The position numbers were made by a program, and so were the translations under genes. Below are positions 7,647-15,912 of a DNA stretch of 64,000 bases, one piece after another. Each line of letters opens with the position of its first letter. The first letter of the stretch is position 1. The notes under the pieces were generated by a model. It saw nothing but the letters and a program-made list of their open reading frames with translations, was not told where the DNA came from and did no database searches. Source of the stretch: JAQWRV01 sp045564915 (GTDB taxonomy: Bacteria; Pseudomonadota; Alphaproteobacteria; Rhodospirillales; Rhodospirillaceae); NCBI GenBank assembly GCA_045564915.1, contig JBJLGL010000009.1, positions 62,001 to 126,000 of the forward strand. Reading direction: 5' to 3'.

Positions 7647-9239
7647 ATGAACAATCAAGTCATAACGGCCGATGAGGCTTTGGTCTCAAAACTCAAACAG
7701 ATCGTGGGGAATGACCATGTTCTGACTGAGGAAAAGGACCGGGATTTTTTCTCAACAGACTTAAGTTGCCGGGACCGGGAAATTGCTGCGGTTGTAGTGC
7801 AGCCGGGTAGTACAGAGGAATTGTCCGCCAGTGTTGAAGCGGCTGTACAAGCTGGCCTTGCCGTGGTCGCTAGAGGTGGTGGCATGTCATACACTTCGGG
7901 TTATACGCCTGAGCGTCCCGACACCATGCTCATTGACATGCTGCGCATGAATAAGGTGCTCGAAGTGAACACCGAAGACATGTACGTCATCGTGGAGTGT
8001 GGATGTACCTGGAAGGACCTGTACGAAACACTAAAAGAAAAAGGCGTCAGAACGCCATATTGGGGTCCACTTTCCGGTAAGTACGCGACAGTAGGTGGCG
8101 CTTTATCTCAAAACAGCTTGTTCCACGGATCAGGTGTGAACGGCACAGTGGCAGACAGCGTTATCGGATTGCAGGTCGTTCTTCCCTCCGGCGAAGTGCT
8201 GCAAACCGGTTCTGGTGCTCACAAACACTCCAACAGCTTCTGGCGTCACTTTGGTCCAGATATGACGGGCATCTTTACGGCCGATACGGGAGCCTACGGC
8301 GTAAAAGCAGTGGCAACTTTACGCCTTATCCAGACGCCGCCCTCAACCGCCTATATGGCATTTAAATTTAACACTTTGTCTGACGTATTAAGGGCACAAA
8401 TTCGAATTGCACGGCTAAGCATTGCTTCTGAATGTTACATGTTTGACCCGTATTACAATGCGGGGTTTGAGAAGCAGGGTATCACTTTCTCCGAGGGTAT
8501 TTCGATTGTTGGAAAAGTGGTTAGAAAGCGTGGGCTTGCTGGAGTTGCAACAGCCGCGAAGATGGCTGTTTCGGGCAAAAAGATTCTTAAAGATGTCCCG
8601 TATTCTTTGCATATGACGTTTGATGCTCTAACCGACGTCATTGCAAATGAGCATCAGGAAATTGCCGCCGAGATTTGTGTGGAAGAAAACGGTACGGAAA
8701 TGGATAACACCATTCCGCAAGTTTTCCGGGCTGAACCTTTTGGAGGTGTGCGGACAATTCTATTGGGGTCAGAAGGCGAACTTTGGATACCAGTACATGG
8801 TTTCTTCCCCTTATCGAAGGCAGTGGATGCCGGCGCAGCGACGGAAAAATGGATGGAAGAGAAGCGCCCCATTTTTGAGAAATACGATATCAAAACATCT
8901 TATCTGACTGCCTTTGCTGGAGCTGAATTTGTGATAGAGCCCAGCTTTTATTGGAAAGATAAGCTTGGTGACTTCCGTCTTAGTTTGATTGAGGAAGAGT
9001 TTGCTGAGAAATGGAAAGACATCCCGGCAGATGTAGAAAAGCGAAAGGTTGTCCTGCAGTTGCGCGAGGAATTGGCAGACTTGTTCGATAGTTTAGGTGC
9101 GGGGCACCTGCAGATCGGGAAGTATTACAACTACTCAAGCCTAATGAATAACGAGCCACTTTGGAAATTGTTGAACGGGGTTAAAGACGTGGTCGATCCA
9201 GAGCGAAAAGTGAATCCGGGTTCTCTCGGACTGCGCTAA
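7647..9239 (+). CDS. FAD-linked oxidase (VAO/GlcD-type, PCMH domain)
   Basis: The 530-residue protein has a PCMH-type FAD-binding domain over about residues 25-215, with 'ARGGGMSYTSGY' as the pyrophosphate loop and 'VGGALSQNSLFHGSG' as the second FAD contact region. The end reads 'DPERKVNPGSLGLR', the usual close of GlcD/cresol-methylhydroxylase-type flavoproteins. These enzymes oxidise alpha-hydroxy acids, phenols or alcohols. A GGAGGG ribosome-binding site precedes the ATG. Two hydrolase-like genes follow (gaps of 25 and 5 bp), forming an operon under the operator at 7519. The substrate is unknown. Confidence 0.88.
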   Translation: MNNQVITADEALVSKLKQIVGNDHVLTEEKDRDFFSTDLSCRDREIAAVVVQPGSTEELSASVEAAVQAGLAVVARGGGMSYTSGYTPERPDTMLIDMLRMNKVLEVNTEDMYVIVECGCTWKDLYETLKEKGVRTPYWGPLSGKYATVGGALSQNSLFHGSGVNGTVADSVIGLQVVLPSGEVLQTGSGAHKHSNSFWRHFGPDMTGIFTADTGAYGVKAVATLRLIQTPPSTAYMAFKFNTLSDVLRAQIRIARLSIASECYMFDPYYNAGFEKQGITFSEGISIVGKVVRKRGLAGVATAAKMAVSGKKILKDVPYSLHMTFDALTDVIANEHQEIAAEICVEENGTEMDNTIPQVFRAEPFGGVRTILLGSEGELWIPVHGFFPLSKAVDAGAATEKWMEEKRPIFEKYDIKTSYLTAFAGAEFVIEPSFYWKDKLGDFRLSLIEEEFAEKWKDIPADVEKRKVVLQLREELADLFDSLGAGHLQIGKYYNYSSLMNNEPLWKLLNGVKDVVDPERKVNPGSLGLR

Positions 9240-9264
9240 CCAAAACAAATATTTGGGGGATTCG

Positions 9265-10053
9265 ATGTCTATTCGTAAGGCTTACGCCGACACGTCAGGT
9301 GGGCAACTTCATTATCAAGTGATGGAGGGAGAGGGCACGCCTATTGTCTTTCTGCATCAAACGGCAAGTTCCGGAAAAATGTATCATGATGTGATGGCCC
9401 GATTAGATGGTCGATCCATGTACGCGATGGATACGCCGGGCTTCGGTGGATCGTTTGATCCTGAAGATATGCCTTCCATGCCGCAGTATGGCGCATGGAT
9501 TGCAGAAGCTCTCGATAATATCGGTATTCAAGACTTCCATTTATTTGGTCACCACACAGGCGCCTGCATTGCCGCAGAAATTATTGCAGCTCATTCGGAC
9601 CGGGTAAAAACCTGCATGATGATCGGTCCTGTGCCACTCACCAAAGAGGAGCGAGAAGCTTTTCGGGAACATTACTCAACGCCGTTCTCTCCAGACAAAG
9701 ATGGCGCTTACCTGAAAACCACTTGGGACTATTTGCAAGGGTTGGGCGCACACTCAGATATTAACCTGCATCACCGTGAGTTTGTTGATACTTGCCGTGC
9801 CTATATGGGCCGTTTCAAAGCTTACTCTGCCGTATGGGATCAGGATTTCACCGCACTGTTTGAAAAAATCGATTGCCCGCTACTGCTCATGTGCGCTCCC
9901 GATGATGTTCTCATCGACTACCTTGACCGAGCTAAAGAAATAAAACCTGAGGCAGAGAGTTTACTGCTCAAAGGCGCCAACTTTGAACCGGATCAAGATC
10001 CGGATGGAACGGCAGACGCCATTCGTACCTTCTTCTCCAAACACGAGGGATAA
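9265..10053 (+). CDS. Alpha/beta-hydrolase-fold protein with atypical triad (paralogue 2)
   Basis: I use the ATG at 9265 (262 residues); a TTG at 9253 is in frame, but the GGGGGAT ribosome-binding sequence and alignment with the paralogues favour 9265. Fold landmarks are 'FLHQTASSGKM' (29-39), 'DTPGFGGSFD' (56-65) and 'MCAPDDVL'. The nucleophile elbow is 'FGHHTGAC', with His97 where the nucleophile should be, and the usual C-terminal catalytic His is replaced by Asn in 'GANFEPDQDP'. It shares 'LHHREFVDT' and 'WDQDF' in the cap region with the next gene. It is in the FAD-oxidase operon and probably acts on the oxidation product. Confidence 0.85.
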   Translation: MSIRKAYADTSGGQLHYQVMEGEGTPIVFLHQTASSGKMYHDVMARLDGRSMYAMDTPGFGGSFDPEDMPSMPQYGAWIAEALDNIGIQDFHLFGHHTGACIAAEIIAAHSDRVKTCMMIGPVPLTKEEREAFREHYSTPFSPDKDGAYLKTTWDYLQGLGAHSDINLHHREFVDTCRAYMGRFKAYSAVWDQDFTALFEKIDCPLLLMCAPDDVLIDYLDRAKEIKPEAESLLLKGANFEPDQDPDGTADAIRTFFSKHEG

Positions 10054-10058
10054 CATCC

Positions 10059-10844
10059 ATGTCTATGCGCAAAAACTATGTCGATACGACTCACGGTCAA
10101 ATTCACTACCGCATCAAGGAAGGTTCCGGCACGCCCATTGTGTGTTTTCACCAGACCGCCAGTTCATCCGCAATGTTTGAAAAATTCGCGGCTGCTTACG
10201 CAGGCCCAGAAACGATCATTGCGCTTGATTCGCCAGGTTTTGGAGGTTCGTTTGATCCTGATGGCATGCCGGCCATGGCTGAGTACGCGGCCATGCTACT
10301 CGAAGCAGTTAAAGGACTTGGGCACGAGAAAGTTCACTTGTTTGGTCACCATACTGGTGCGTCTCTCGCTATAGAAATTGCGATGAGCGATCCAGGGCGC
10401 GTCGCTTCCCTCATGATGATTGGTCCTGTGGTGCTGACGGCGGAAGAACGCCAAGCCTTCGGTGGTGTCTATCCGCAACCGTTTGAGCTCAAAGCTGACG
10501 GGTCACATCTAAAAACGATGTGGGAGTATGTCGCCAGCATTGGCGGTGATTCTGAACTGGATTTGCATCATAGAGAAATGGTCGATACAGCGCGTGCGTG
10601 GCAAGGTCACATCAAAGTCTACTCAAAGATTTGGGACCAGGATTTTTCTGCGCTTTACGAAAAGATCGCTGTGCCAATGCTCATCATGTGCGCCCAAAAA
10701 GATATCCTTTGGCCCATGTTTGAGCGGGCTAAAGAAATGCGGCCAGATGCAACTGCGGTTGAGATTCCGGGAAGTAATTTTCAGCCGGATGAGGCGCCGG
10801 ATGATGTTGCAAAGGCAGTACAGAACTACGTGAGTAATCTCTAG
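10059..10844 (+). CDS. Alpha/beta-hydrolase-fold protein with atypical triad (paralogue 3)
   Basis: The 261-residue protein begins 5 bp after its closest relative and is plainly a tandem duplicate ('MRKNYVDTTHGQIHYR', 'FHQTASSSAMF', 'DSPGFGGSFDP'). It repeats the same departures from the family: elbow 'FGHHTGAS' with His98 at the nucleophile position, and 'GSNFQPDEAP' where a His is expected. The cap motif 'LHHREMVDTA' and the 'WDQDF' segment are conserved across the three paralogues, so selection has kept these residues. Its last bases overlap the convergent NTF2-like gene by 4 bp. Confidence 0.85.
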   Translation: MSMRKNYVDTTHGQIHYRIKEGSGTPIVCFHQTASSSAMFEKFAAAYAGPETIIALDSPGFGGSFDPDGMPAMAEYAAMLLEAVKGLGHEKVHLFGHHTGASLAIEIAMSDPGRVASLMMIGPVVLTAEERQAFGGVYPQPFELKADGSHLKTMWEYVASIGGDSELDLHHREMVDTARAWQGHIKVYSKIWDQDFSALYEKIAVPMLIMCAQKDILWPMFERAKEMRPDATAVEIPGSNFQPDEAPDDVAKAVQNYVSNL

Positions 10845-11248
10845 CCGGGCGACATTGCGTAAATGTGTGCCAGCAGCGTGCTCGTGTGCAGGTTTGCGCC
10901 GCGCCATTGCGCGCCATCCCAATAGCACACGGCTGTTAACACAGAATGACGTTGACGAAAGCCCTGGCTTTTCGGTTTGCCACGTACTGTGAGTTCTGCG
11001 CTCACCAATCCCGTATCACCAAACACCTGATACTTGGGTTCTCGAACGATCCACTCCAGTGTGTCCATGTTGCTGTCAAGAAATGACATGTGATCATGGT
11101 AGGCTGTTTTGTCTAAAATGAACGGGATGTCTTCATTCACCAATAATGCATCGTCATCGAAGAAGTTATAAAAATCTTCATATGATCCATCACCGGTAAA
11201 GACTGACAAAGCCTTGGAGAAATCCCGCTCTAAATTTTGCTGGTTCAT
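10841..11248 (-). CDS. NTF2/SnoaL-like protein (cytoplasmic paralogue)
   Basis: I place the start at the ATG at 11248 (135 residues, MNQQNLERDF), since the longer frame would overlap its upstream neighbour. The sequence has the NTF2-like alpha+beta cone pattern: an N-terminal helix, 'GSYEDFYNFFDDDALL', then strands including 'YQVFGDTGLVSAELTVRG' and 'GFRQRHSVLTAVCYWDG'. The same pattern occurs in the upstream gene 11259-11759. Members include small isomerases, cyclases and dehydratases as well as binding proteins; the role here is unknown. It has no export signal, unlike its paralogue. Confidence 0.7.
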   Translation of the reverse strand: MNQQNLERDFSKALSVFTGDGSYEDFYNFFDDDALLVNEDIPFILDKTAYHDHMSFLDSNMDTLEWIVREPKYQVFGDTGLVSAELTVRGKPKSQGFRQRHSVLTAVCYWDGAQWRGANLHTSTLLAHIYAMSPG

Positions 11249-11258
11249 TATTGCTATC

Positions 11259-11759
11259 CTAACTCGGTGACGCTTCGAGAATGTGACCGTCAAACGGACT
11301 TTGGTGCCAGCTGATCAAACGCCATCCTTCGTCGAACTTATGCCAGCCCTGTGTAAAAGCCATATGGCGCTGACGATATCCGGAGTCTACCGGCTTACCT
11401 CGGAAGGTCGCAAAACTCGCTACTAATCCCGTATCGCCGAAAACCCGAAAGTTTGGATTGCGATCTTGCCACTGAAAGCCTTCCCAAAGACCGCTGATAT
11501 GGAAATCAATATGGTCCTTAAATCCCGCCTTTGTGAGGCGAAAGGGGATGTCTTCGTCAATGATGGTGGCTGATTCGTGGATGGTTGCATAGAACGCGTC
11601 CAGATCACCGGTTGCCAGGGTTTGAACAAACGTACGAAAAGCGGATTCAAACTCTAGGACAGTATTGTCATCCGCCATGGCGAGTTGGGGTGCTGCCATA
11701 GCTGCAGCACCTGTCCCACCGGCTTTGAGCGCGGTCCGGCGCGTGAGGGTTGTCGGCAT
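11259..11759 (-). CDS. Tat-exported NTF2/SnoaL-like protein
   Basis: With the ATG at 11759 the product is 166 residues and begins with a clear Tat-type signal: 'LTRRTALKAGGTG' followed by an Ala-rich stretch and a likely cleavage after 'QLAMA'. The mature part is a paralogue of the downstream cytoplasmic protein ('FRVFGDTGLVASFATFRG', 'YRQRHMAFTQGW'). Tat export suggests folding or cofactor binding before transport to the periplasm. It lies 10 bp ahead of its paralogue in one operon. A half-operator (TCGTATAC at 11803-11810) lies upstream. Confidence 0.75.
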   Translation of the reverse strand: MPTTLTRRTALKAGGTGAAAMAAPQLAMADDNTVLEFESAFRTFVQTLATGDLDAFYATIHESATIIDEDIPFRLTKAGFKDHIDFHISGLWEGFQWQDRNPNFRVFGDTGLVASFATFRGKPVDSGYRQRHMAFTQGWHKFDEGWRLISWHQSPFDGHILEASPS

Positions 11760-11893
11760 GGAAGTGCCCCTTCTCTTGCTAACATCAATTCTGTGTGAAA
11801 AATCGTATACATTAGAGACCTGTTGGTGTCTATGTACTCTGTGCCATGGCACTTAAGCCGCTACAATTTCGGTGCAAAATTAGTGGCAGAATT

Positions 11894-11968
11894 TGCCTCT
11901 TTCATAGAATAATTTGCTTTTTTGCAGAATTTTTGCCTTTTTCATAGAATAATTTGCTTTTTTGCAGA
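11894..11968. repeat. 40-bp tandem repeat, about 1.9 copies
   Basis: The unit starting TGCCTYTTTCATAGAAT at 11894 repeats at 11934 with one substitution over the 35 bases that can be compared. It is very A/T-rich and lies in the 516-bp gap between the Tat-exported NTF2-like gene and the TonB receptor. It may be an upstream activating or bending sequence, or just a replication-slippage duplication. Confidence 0.8.
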
Positions 11969-12086
11969 GTTTAGGAAGTCGAGGTTATAGTCCGGACAAA
12001 TTAGCTAATTGTCTGTATTTGAACGATAAAACTTCTCTATTTGCTCAAAAAATGCGTGTGATAACAGAGCAACAGACCCAAGAATA

Positions 12087-12108
12087 TTGTATACAAAAAC
12101 GCATTCAA
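12087..12108. promoter_or_regulatory. Operator-like inverted repeat, copy 3 (TTGTATAC-N6-GCATTCAA)
   Basis: Half-sites are TTGTATAC (12087-12094) and GCATTCAA (12101-12108), one base from the consensus right half and with the same six-base spacing. It lies about 170 bp upstream of the TonB receptor start and would bring outer-membrane uptake into the regulon. A looser GTGTACACAA follows at 12111-12120. Confidence 0.65.
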
Positions 12109-12156
12109 AGGTGTACACAATCAGCTCCGGTCGATAAAACTTTGTAAGATGAAATG

Positions 12157-12194
12157 TGCTGGATTAACGGCGCATTGCTGGATTAACGGCGCAT
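12157..12194. repeat. 19-bp perfect tandem duplication
   Basis: TGCTGGATTAACGGCGCAT occurs twice back to back (12157-12175 and 12176-12194), 82 bp before the TonB receptor start codon. It probably lies in the 5' untranslated region or core promoter. It could be a recent slippage duplication that affects expression; nothing more can be said. Confidence 0.85.
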
Positions 12195-12275
12195 TCTTGA
12201 CGATTTTAGCTGATTCGCACCAAACCTAAGTTTGCGAATGTTACGGCAACCAGGGGAAAACGGGAGAGACTCGAC

Positions 12276-14576
12276 ATGAAATCATGGATACCCAAATCGC
12301 CATTAAAAGCATCAGCGATGCTTTTGGCCTCGACAGCGCTATGGGCGTTGCCTGCTTCGGCACAACAAATTGCAGTAGAAGAAATTGTTGTGACTGGTCT
12401 TAAGCGTTCAGAATCGTTGCTTGATGCACCGGTTGCTGTGACTGTGTTTACGGCTGACGCAATCCAAAAGGCGGGCATTACCCGTCCAGAAGATTTTCTG
12501 AGCCTTGTCCCCAACGTCAACTTTGTCACGTCAAACCACCAAGGTGAGTTCTTTGTCAATATGCGTGGCCAAGCAGGCGTGCGTTTTGCCGAAGGCGCGG
12601 TTGCGGTTGTTGTCGATGGTGTTCAACTGTCCACTCAGAACGAGTTCAACGGCGACTTCTTCGATATCGAACAACTCGAAGTCTTAAAAGGTCCGCAAAA
12701 CGCTCTCTACGGTCGGAACGCAACGGCTGGCGCAATCATCGTTACAACTAAAGCGCCGGGTGATGAGTGGGAAGGCAGCATCCAAGCCAGCTATGGCAAC
12801 TGGAATGCTATGAAACTCCAAGGCGGTGTCGGTGGTCCAATTAATGACAATATTGGCATCCGTCTTTCCGCATCCATGACCGACAGCGACGGACCCTTCA
12901 CGAACGAATTTACAAATGAAAAGGTCCATCGTTGGAACAACCAAACTGGTCGCCTCCGCTTGAACTGGGAAGGTGAGAACACAACCGCTGACTTCGTATT
13001 CGGTGGAAGTCACGGAACGGGCGGTGCCATCGCGTTTAACGCTCAGATTTCAGGCACAACTGTCGGTGGCGTCTTTATTCCTGGTCCGGATACCAACGCC
13101 GTTCATGAAATTCCGTTTGTAAACGATGTCCAGGGACTTAACATTCAGGACAAAATGAACTCATCTCTTAGAATAGTTCATGAAACAGACACCGTGACCA
13201 TCGAGTCTGTGAGTTCCTTCAGCTCTATTAAGGACAACTATCAAGCTAAGGGTCTACCCTACGCGGATTATTCAAATCCGCTTAATGACTTTGGTGTTTT
13301 TGAATTTGTCTTTGGCGATCTGACACAGAAATGGAAGGATCAAAATAGAGCCTTTACCCAGGAATTCCGTGCGTCTTCCAATGACGATACAGCACGTTTG
13401 CGCTGGCAAGCTGGTATCTATTTTCAGGAGGCCCGTAAAGTCAGGACCAATATCAATGGTCTCTATACAGGCGGTGGTATTTCTCCTGCCCTCGTACCTA
13501 GTCCACTGGGAAGCACCAATCCATCTGTCAACTATGACAAAACAAAGTTTGGTGTAACCAACTACTCACCATTCGGAAACATTCAATTCGATATTACCGA
13601 TGATCTTCAACTCGATATCGCAGCGCGCTATGAGACTGAAGAACGTGATGTAGAAACCCGGACGCCTGGTGGCGTTAACACGGTTACCGGTGAGCCTACC
13701 TTTAACCAATGTGTGTTGCGTACAGGTCGTGCGGCGGCGGATTGTAACGACAGCACGACGTTCCACCAGTTCCAGCCGAAAGTGACTCTGTCCTATTCAT
13801 TCCCTGACGACAATGGCAACGTATACGCCACGTGGGGCAAGGGCTTTAAGTCAGGCGGTTTCAACACCATCGGTGTTCGTGACCTGCTGATCGCTGGTGC
13901 CCTTGCCGCCGGCGGCGATCCAAGCCTGATTTTCACCCAAGACAGTTATGACAAGGAAACAACCAACGCTTATGAAATTGGTTTCAAATCCCGGTTCATG
14001 GATGGACGGTTGGCTATCAACGGCGCCATCTTTAGAACAGATGTGACTGATGCCCAGCAGTTTGAGTTTTTCCCAGTCGGAAGTATTCAGGCCGTATCTC
14101 GTATCGACAAACAGAAGGTCGAGGGCTTTGAGATAGACGTCAATATGGCGGTTTCAGACTATGTCACGTTGTTCGCAGGCTATGGTTATACGGATGCGAA
14201 AATTACCCGTTTGCTTGCCCAGCCTTTGTTTGAAGGCAATCGCGTTCCATACATCGAGAAGGACAATGGCCTTGTAGGGGCTCAGATCACCTCCCCCATT
14301 AGAGATGGTCTCGATCTTGTGAGCCGGATTGAATACAAGCGGCGTGGCAGCATTTGGTATGACTCTTCAAACCTACCAGGTTCCCTTCGGGACCCGGTTG
14401 ATCTCATCGATGCGCGCATCGGGTTTGCAACCGACGAGTGGAGCCTCACCCTTTGGGGCCGCAACTTGAGCAATGAAAAGTATGCCAGTGAATCCGTACC
14501 GCTGTTGTCGATTTTGAACGTTCCGTTCAAAGCGCCAACTTACAGCTACGGTTTAGAAGCACGCTATAACTTCTAA
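12276..14576 (+). CDS. TonB-dependent outer-membrane receptor
   Basis: The 766-residue protein starts with a Sec signal peptide (basic N-terminus, hydrophobic run, 'LPASAQQ' cleavage region), then the TonB box 'VEEIVVTGLKRSE' around residues 34-46, a plug domain ('RPEDFLSLVPNVNF', 'VVDGVQ', 'VLKGPQNALYGRNATAGA') and a 22-strand beta-barrel ending 'YSYGLEARYNF' with the usual terminal Phe. Receptors of this sub-type in alphaproteobacteria take up plant- or algal-derived organics as well as siderophores. Its place between catabolic genes, with an operator copy upstream, points to uptake of the island's substrate. It is followed by a strong terminator. Confidence 0.95.
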   Translation: MKSWIPKSPLKASAMLLASTALWALPASAQQIAVEEIVVTGLKRSESLLDAPVAVTVFTADAIQKAGITRPEDFLSLVPNVNFVTSNHQGEFFVNMRGQAGVRFAEGAVAVVVDGVQLSTQNEFNGDFFDIEQLEVLKGPQNALYGRNATAGAIIVTTKAPGDEWEGSIQASYGNWNAMKLQGGVGGPINDNIGIRLSASMTDSDGPFTNEFTNEKVHRWNNQTGRLRLNWEGENTTADFVFGGSHGTGGAIAFNAQISGTTVGGVFIPGPDTNAVHEIPFVNDVQGLNIQDKMNSSLRIVHETDTVTIESVSSFSSIKDNYQAKGLPYADYSNPLNDFGVFEFVFGDLTQKWKDQNRAFTQEFRASSNDDTARLRWQAGIYFQEARKVRTNINGLYTGGGISPALVPSPLGSTNPSVNYDKTKFGVTNYSPFGNIQFDITDDLQLDIAARYETEERDVETRTPGGVNTVTGEPTFNQCVLRTGRAAADCNDSTTFHQFQPKVTLSYSFPDDNGNVYATWGKGFKSGGFNTIGVRDLLIAGALAAGGDPSLIFTQDSYDKETTNAYEIGFKSRFMDGRLAINGAIFRTDVTDAQQFEFFPVGSIQAVSRIDKQKVEGFEIDVNMAVSDYVTLFAGYGYTDAKITRLLAQPLFEGNRVPYIEKDNGLVGAQITSPIRDGLDLVSRIEYKRRGSIWYDSSNLPGSLRDPVDLIDARIGFATDEWSLTLWGRNLSNEKYASESVPLLSILNVPFKAPTYSYGLEARYNF

Positions 14577-14591
14577 AGGCCTTGAAATTTG

Positions 14592-14625
14592 CCCCGCACT
14601 TTCAATTAAGAGTGCGGGGTTTTTC
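14592..14625 (+). terminator. Rho-independent terminator after the TonB receptor
   Basis: CCCCGCACT (14592-14600) pairs perfectly with AGTGCGGGG (14611-14619) around a 10-base loop, followed by TTTTTC. It starts 16 bp after the receptor stop codon. The next cupin gene therefore needs its own promoter or read-through. Confidence 0.9.
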
Positions 14626-14652
14626 TTTCACACATAATCAGGAGAAGACGGC

Positions 14653-15099
14653 ATGCCAATCGGCCTTGCTCCCAACGACCGTTCCAAGTTTCAGGTTTAT
14701 CAGTACGACGCTTCAGACATGAACGGGGCGGATCTGTTTGATTTACCATTTAATCCAGGAACAAAACTACGCGGCTACACAGCCTTTGATGAGCCATCAT
14801 GTCAGGTGATCATTGAAGATTTTATGCCGGGAACGGAGTTTCAGTGGACGTTTACCCACGACGAATACCAATACGCCATTTCCGGTGAAATTGAGATCGA
14901 AGTGTTTGAGCCACCCCTATATGCGGAAAGCACAAAAACAAACCTCAAAGCCGGGGCGGTCTATTTGTTCCCAGTCGGTGCACGAATGCATGTGAAGGTG
15001 GTTGGAGACGAACCTTATCGTCACATTTGCTTCTGTCCACCTAGTCCTGGGTATCCGTTTCCTAGTTTGGACGACGTGCGCGGATCTGGCGGTTCGTGA
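14653..15099 (+). CDS. Small single-domain cupin (paralogue B)
   Basis: The 148-residue protein is a paralogue of the cupin at 6952-7395: shared elements are the N-terminal 'SKFQVYQYDASD', 'FTHDEYQYAISGEIEIEV', 'GAVYLFPVGARMHVKV' and the C-terminal 'HICFCPPSPGYPFP'. An AGGAGAAG ribosome-binding site precedes the ATG. The role is unknown; as in the other copy, it is beside redox genes, so it may be a small isomerase/dehydratase or a binding protein for the pathway. Confidence 0.7.
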   Translation: MPIGLAPNDRSKFQVYQYDASDMNGADLFDLPFNPGTKLRGYTAFDEPSCQVIIEDFMPGTEFQWTFTHDEYQYAISGEIEIEVFEPPLYAESTKTNLKAGAVYLFPVGARMHVKVVGDEPYRHICFCPPSPGYPFPSLDDVRGSGGS

Positions 15100-15215
15100 C
15101 GCGGTAAGATCATAATTCTTATAGCTGTAACGGACGTTATAGCTTTAGGGGAGCCGGTCGGCTTGTTTTTGCACAGGACAAACGACTGGTTCCCTTTTTT
15201 ATTGGATGAATTGCC

Positions 15216-15878
15216 ATGAATGAGCAAATAGATTTTGACGTAATGGTGTTTGATACCTATTCCCCACGTGATGACGCGGCATCGCGGAACTATGATGATT
15301 GGCTTGCGGCTGTAGATTGCCCGCTGTTCAACAGTCTAAATATGGTCGCAGGGTATTACTGTTGGAAAGTGGACCGGGCGAAAGGTGTGCGAGCGCCGGC
15401 TGCCATCTGTACAGACCAGCCGTATACGTATTTCGGATTTTTTGGCCTAAACGACGAGTCCGGATTTGGCACCATGATGACGGACCCTAAGGCGGAAGCG
15501 CATGTTCCCGTCTGGGTATCTGAATGGAGCAGCTACCCTGATACAGATGATATGGCAGAGAATTTTTTCTTTAGTTTAGCAAAACGGATTCATAATACTT
15601 CCGGGCCAAGAACAGGAAACGTATTAGTGGTACCCTATGAATATGTTGAGTCGGATTCGCAAGGGACAGCATATGGTTGGGCATCAAACCCTGAGGCCGC
15701 CAAAGCGCTAGCTTCACAGGTTCGTTTTGAATCATGGGTGGTTAAGGAGCAACTGCAGGGACAGTATGCGCCGAACGGGCTTGATTTGTTTTATCTCGAC
15801 GATCCGTCACAAGCATCAAAGGTATGGGACATCACGTCAAATGCAGTCCTTGGAACTTTGATTGCCGGGCCTCAGTAA
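15216..15878 (+). CDS. Conserved protein of unknown function, island paralogue family (copy 1)
   Basis: I do not recognise this 220-residue protein by name. Its N-terminal half, 'DTYSPRDDAASRNYDDWL' then 'FNSLNMVAGYYCWKV', repeats in the 199-residue protein at 16569-17168 ('VYTPREDSTQRNYEDWL', 'FFNGVPGIQHYTNWKI'). The pattern (short strand, helix with NY-[DE]-DWL, strand ending in WK) resembles ferredoxin-like dimeric alpha/beta-barrel proteins of the EthD/NIPSNAP kind, but this is a guess from secondary-structure rhythm. There is no signal peptide. It is followed after 34 bp by a flavodoxin-like gene. Upstream, TTATAGCT occurs twice 19 bp apart (15119 and 15138). Confidence 0.6.
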   Translation: MNEQIDFDVMVFDTYSPRDDAASRNYDDWLAAVDCPLFNSLNMVAGYYCWKVDRAKGVRAPAAICTDQPYTYFGFFGLNDESGFGTMMTDPKAEAHVPVWVSEWSSYPDTDDMAENFFFSLAKRIHNTSGPRTGNVLVVPYEYVESDSQGTAYGWASNPEAAKALASQVRFESWVVKEQLQGQYAPNGLDLFYLDDPSQASKVWDITSNAVLGTLIAGPQ

Positions 15879-15912
15879 AGTGCGTGCCCTCATTTTGGAA
15901 AGGTTCTAGTCT

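Noticed and set aside
11894..11968. Start of a CRISPR array or IS terminal repeat
   Set aside because: Only about two copies of a 40-bp tandem unit without spacers, inverted ends or transposase gene.
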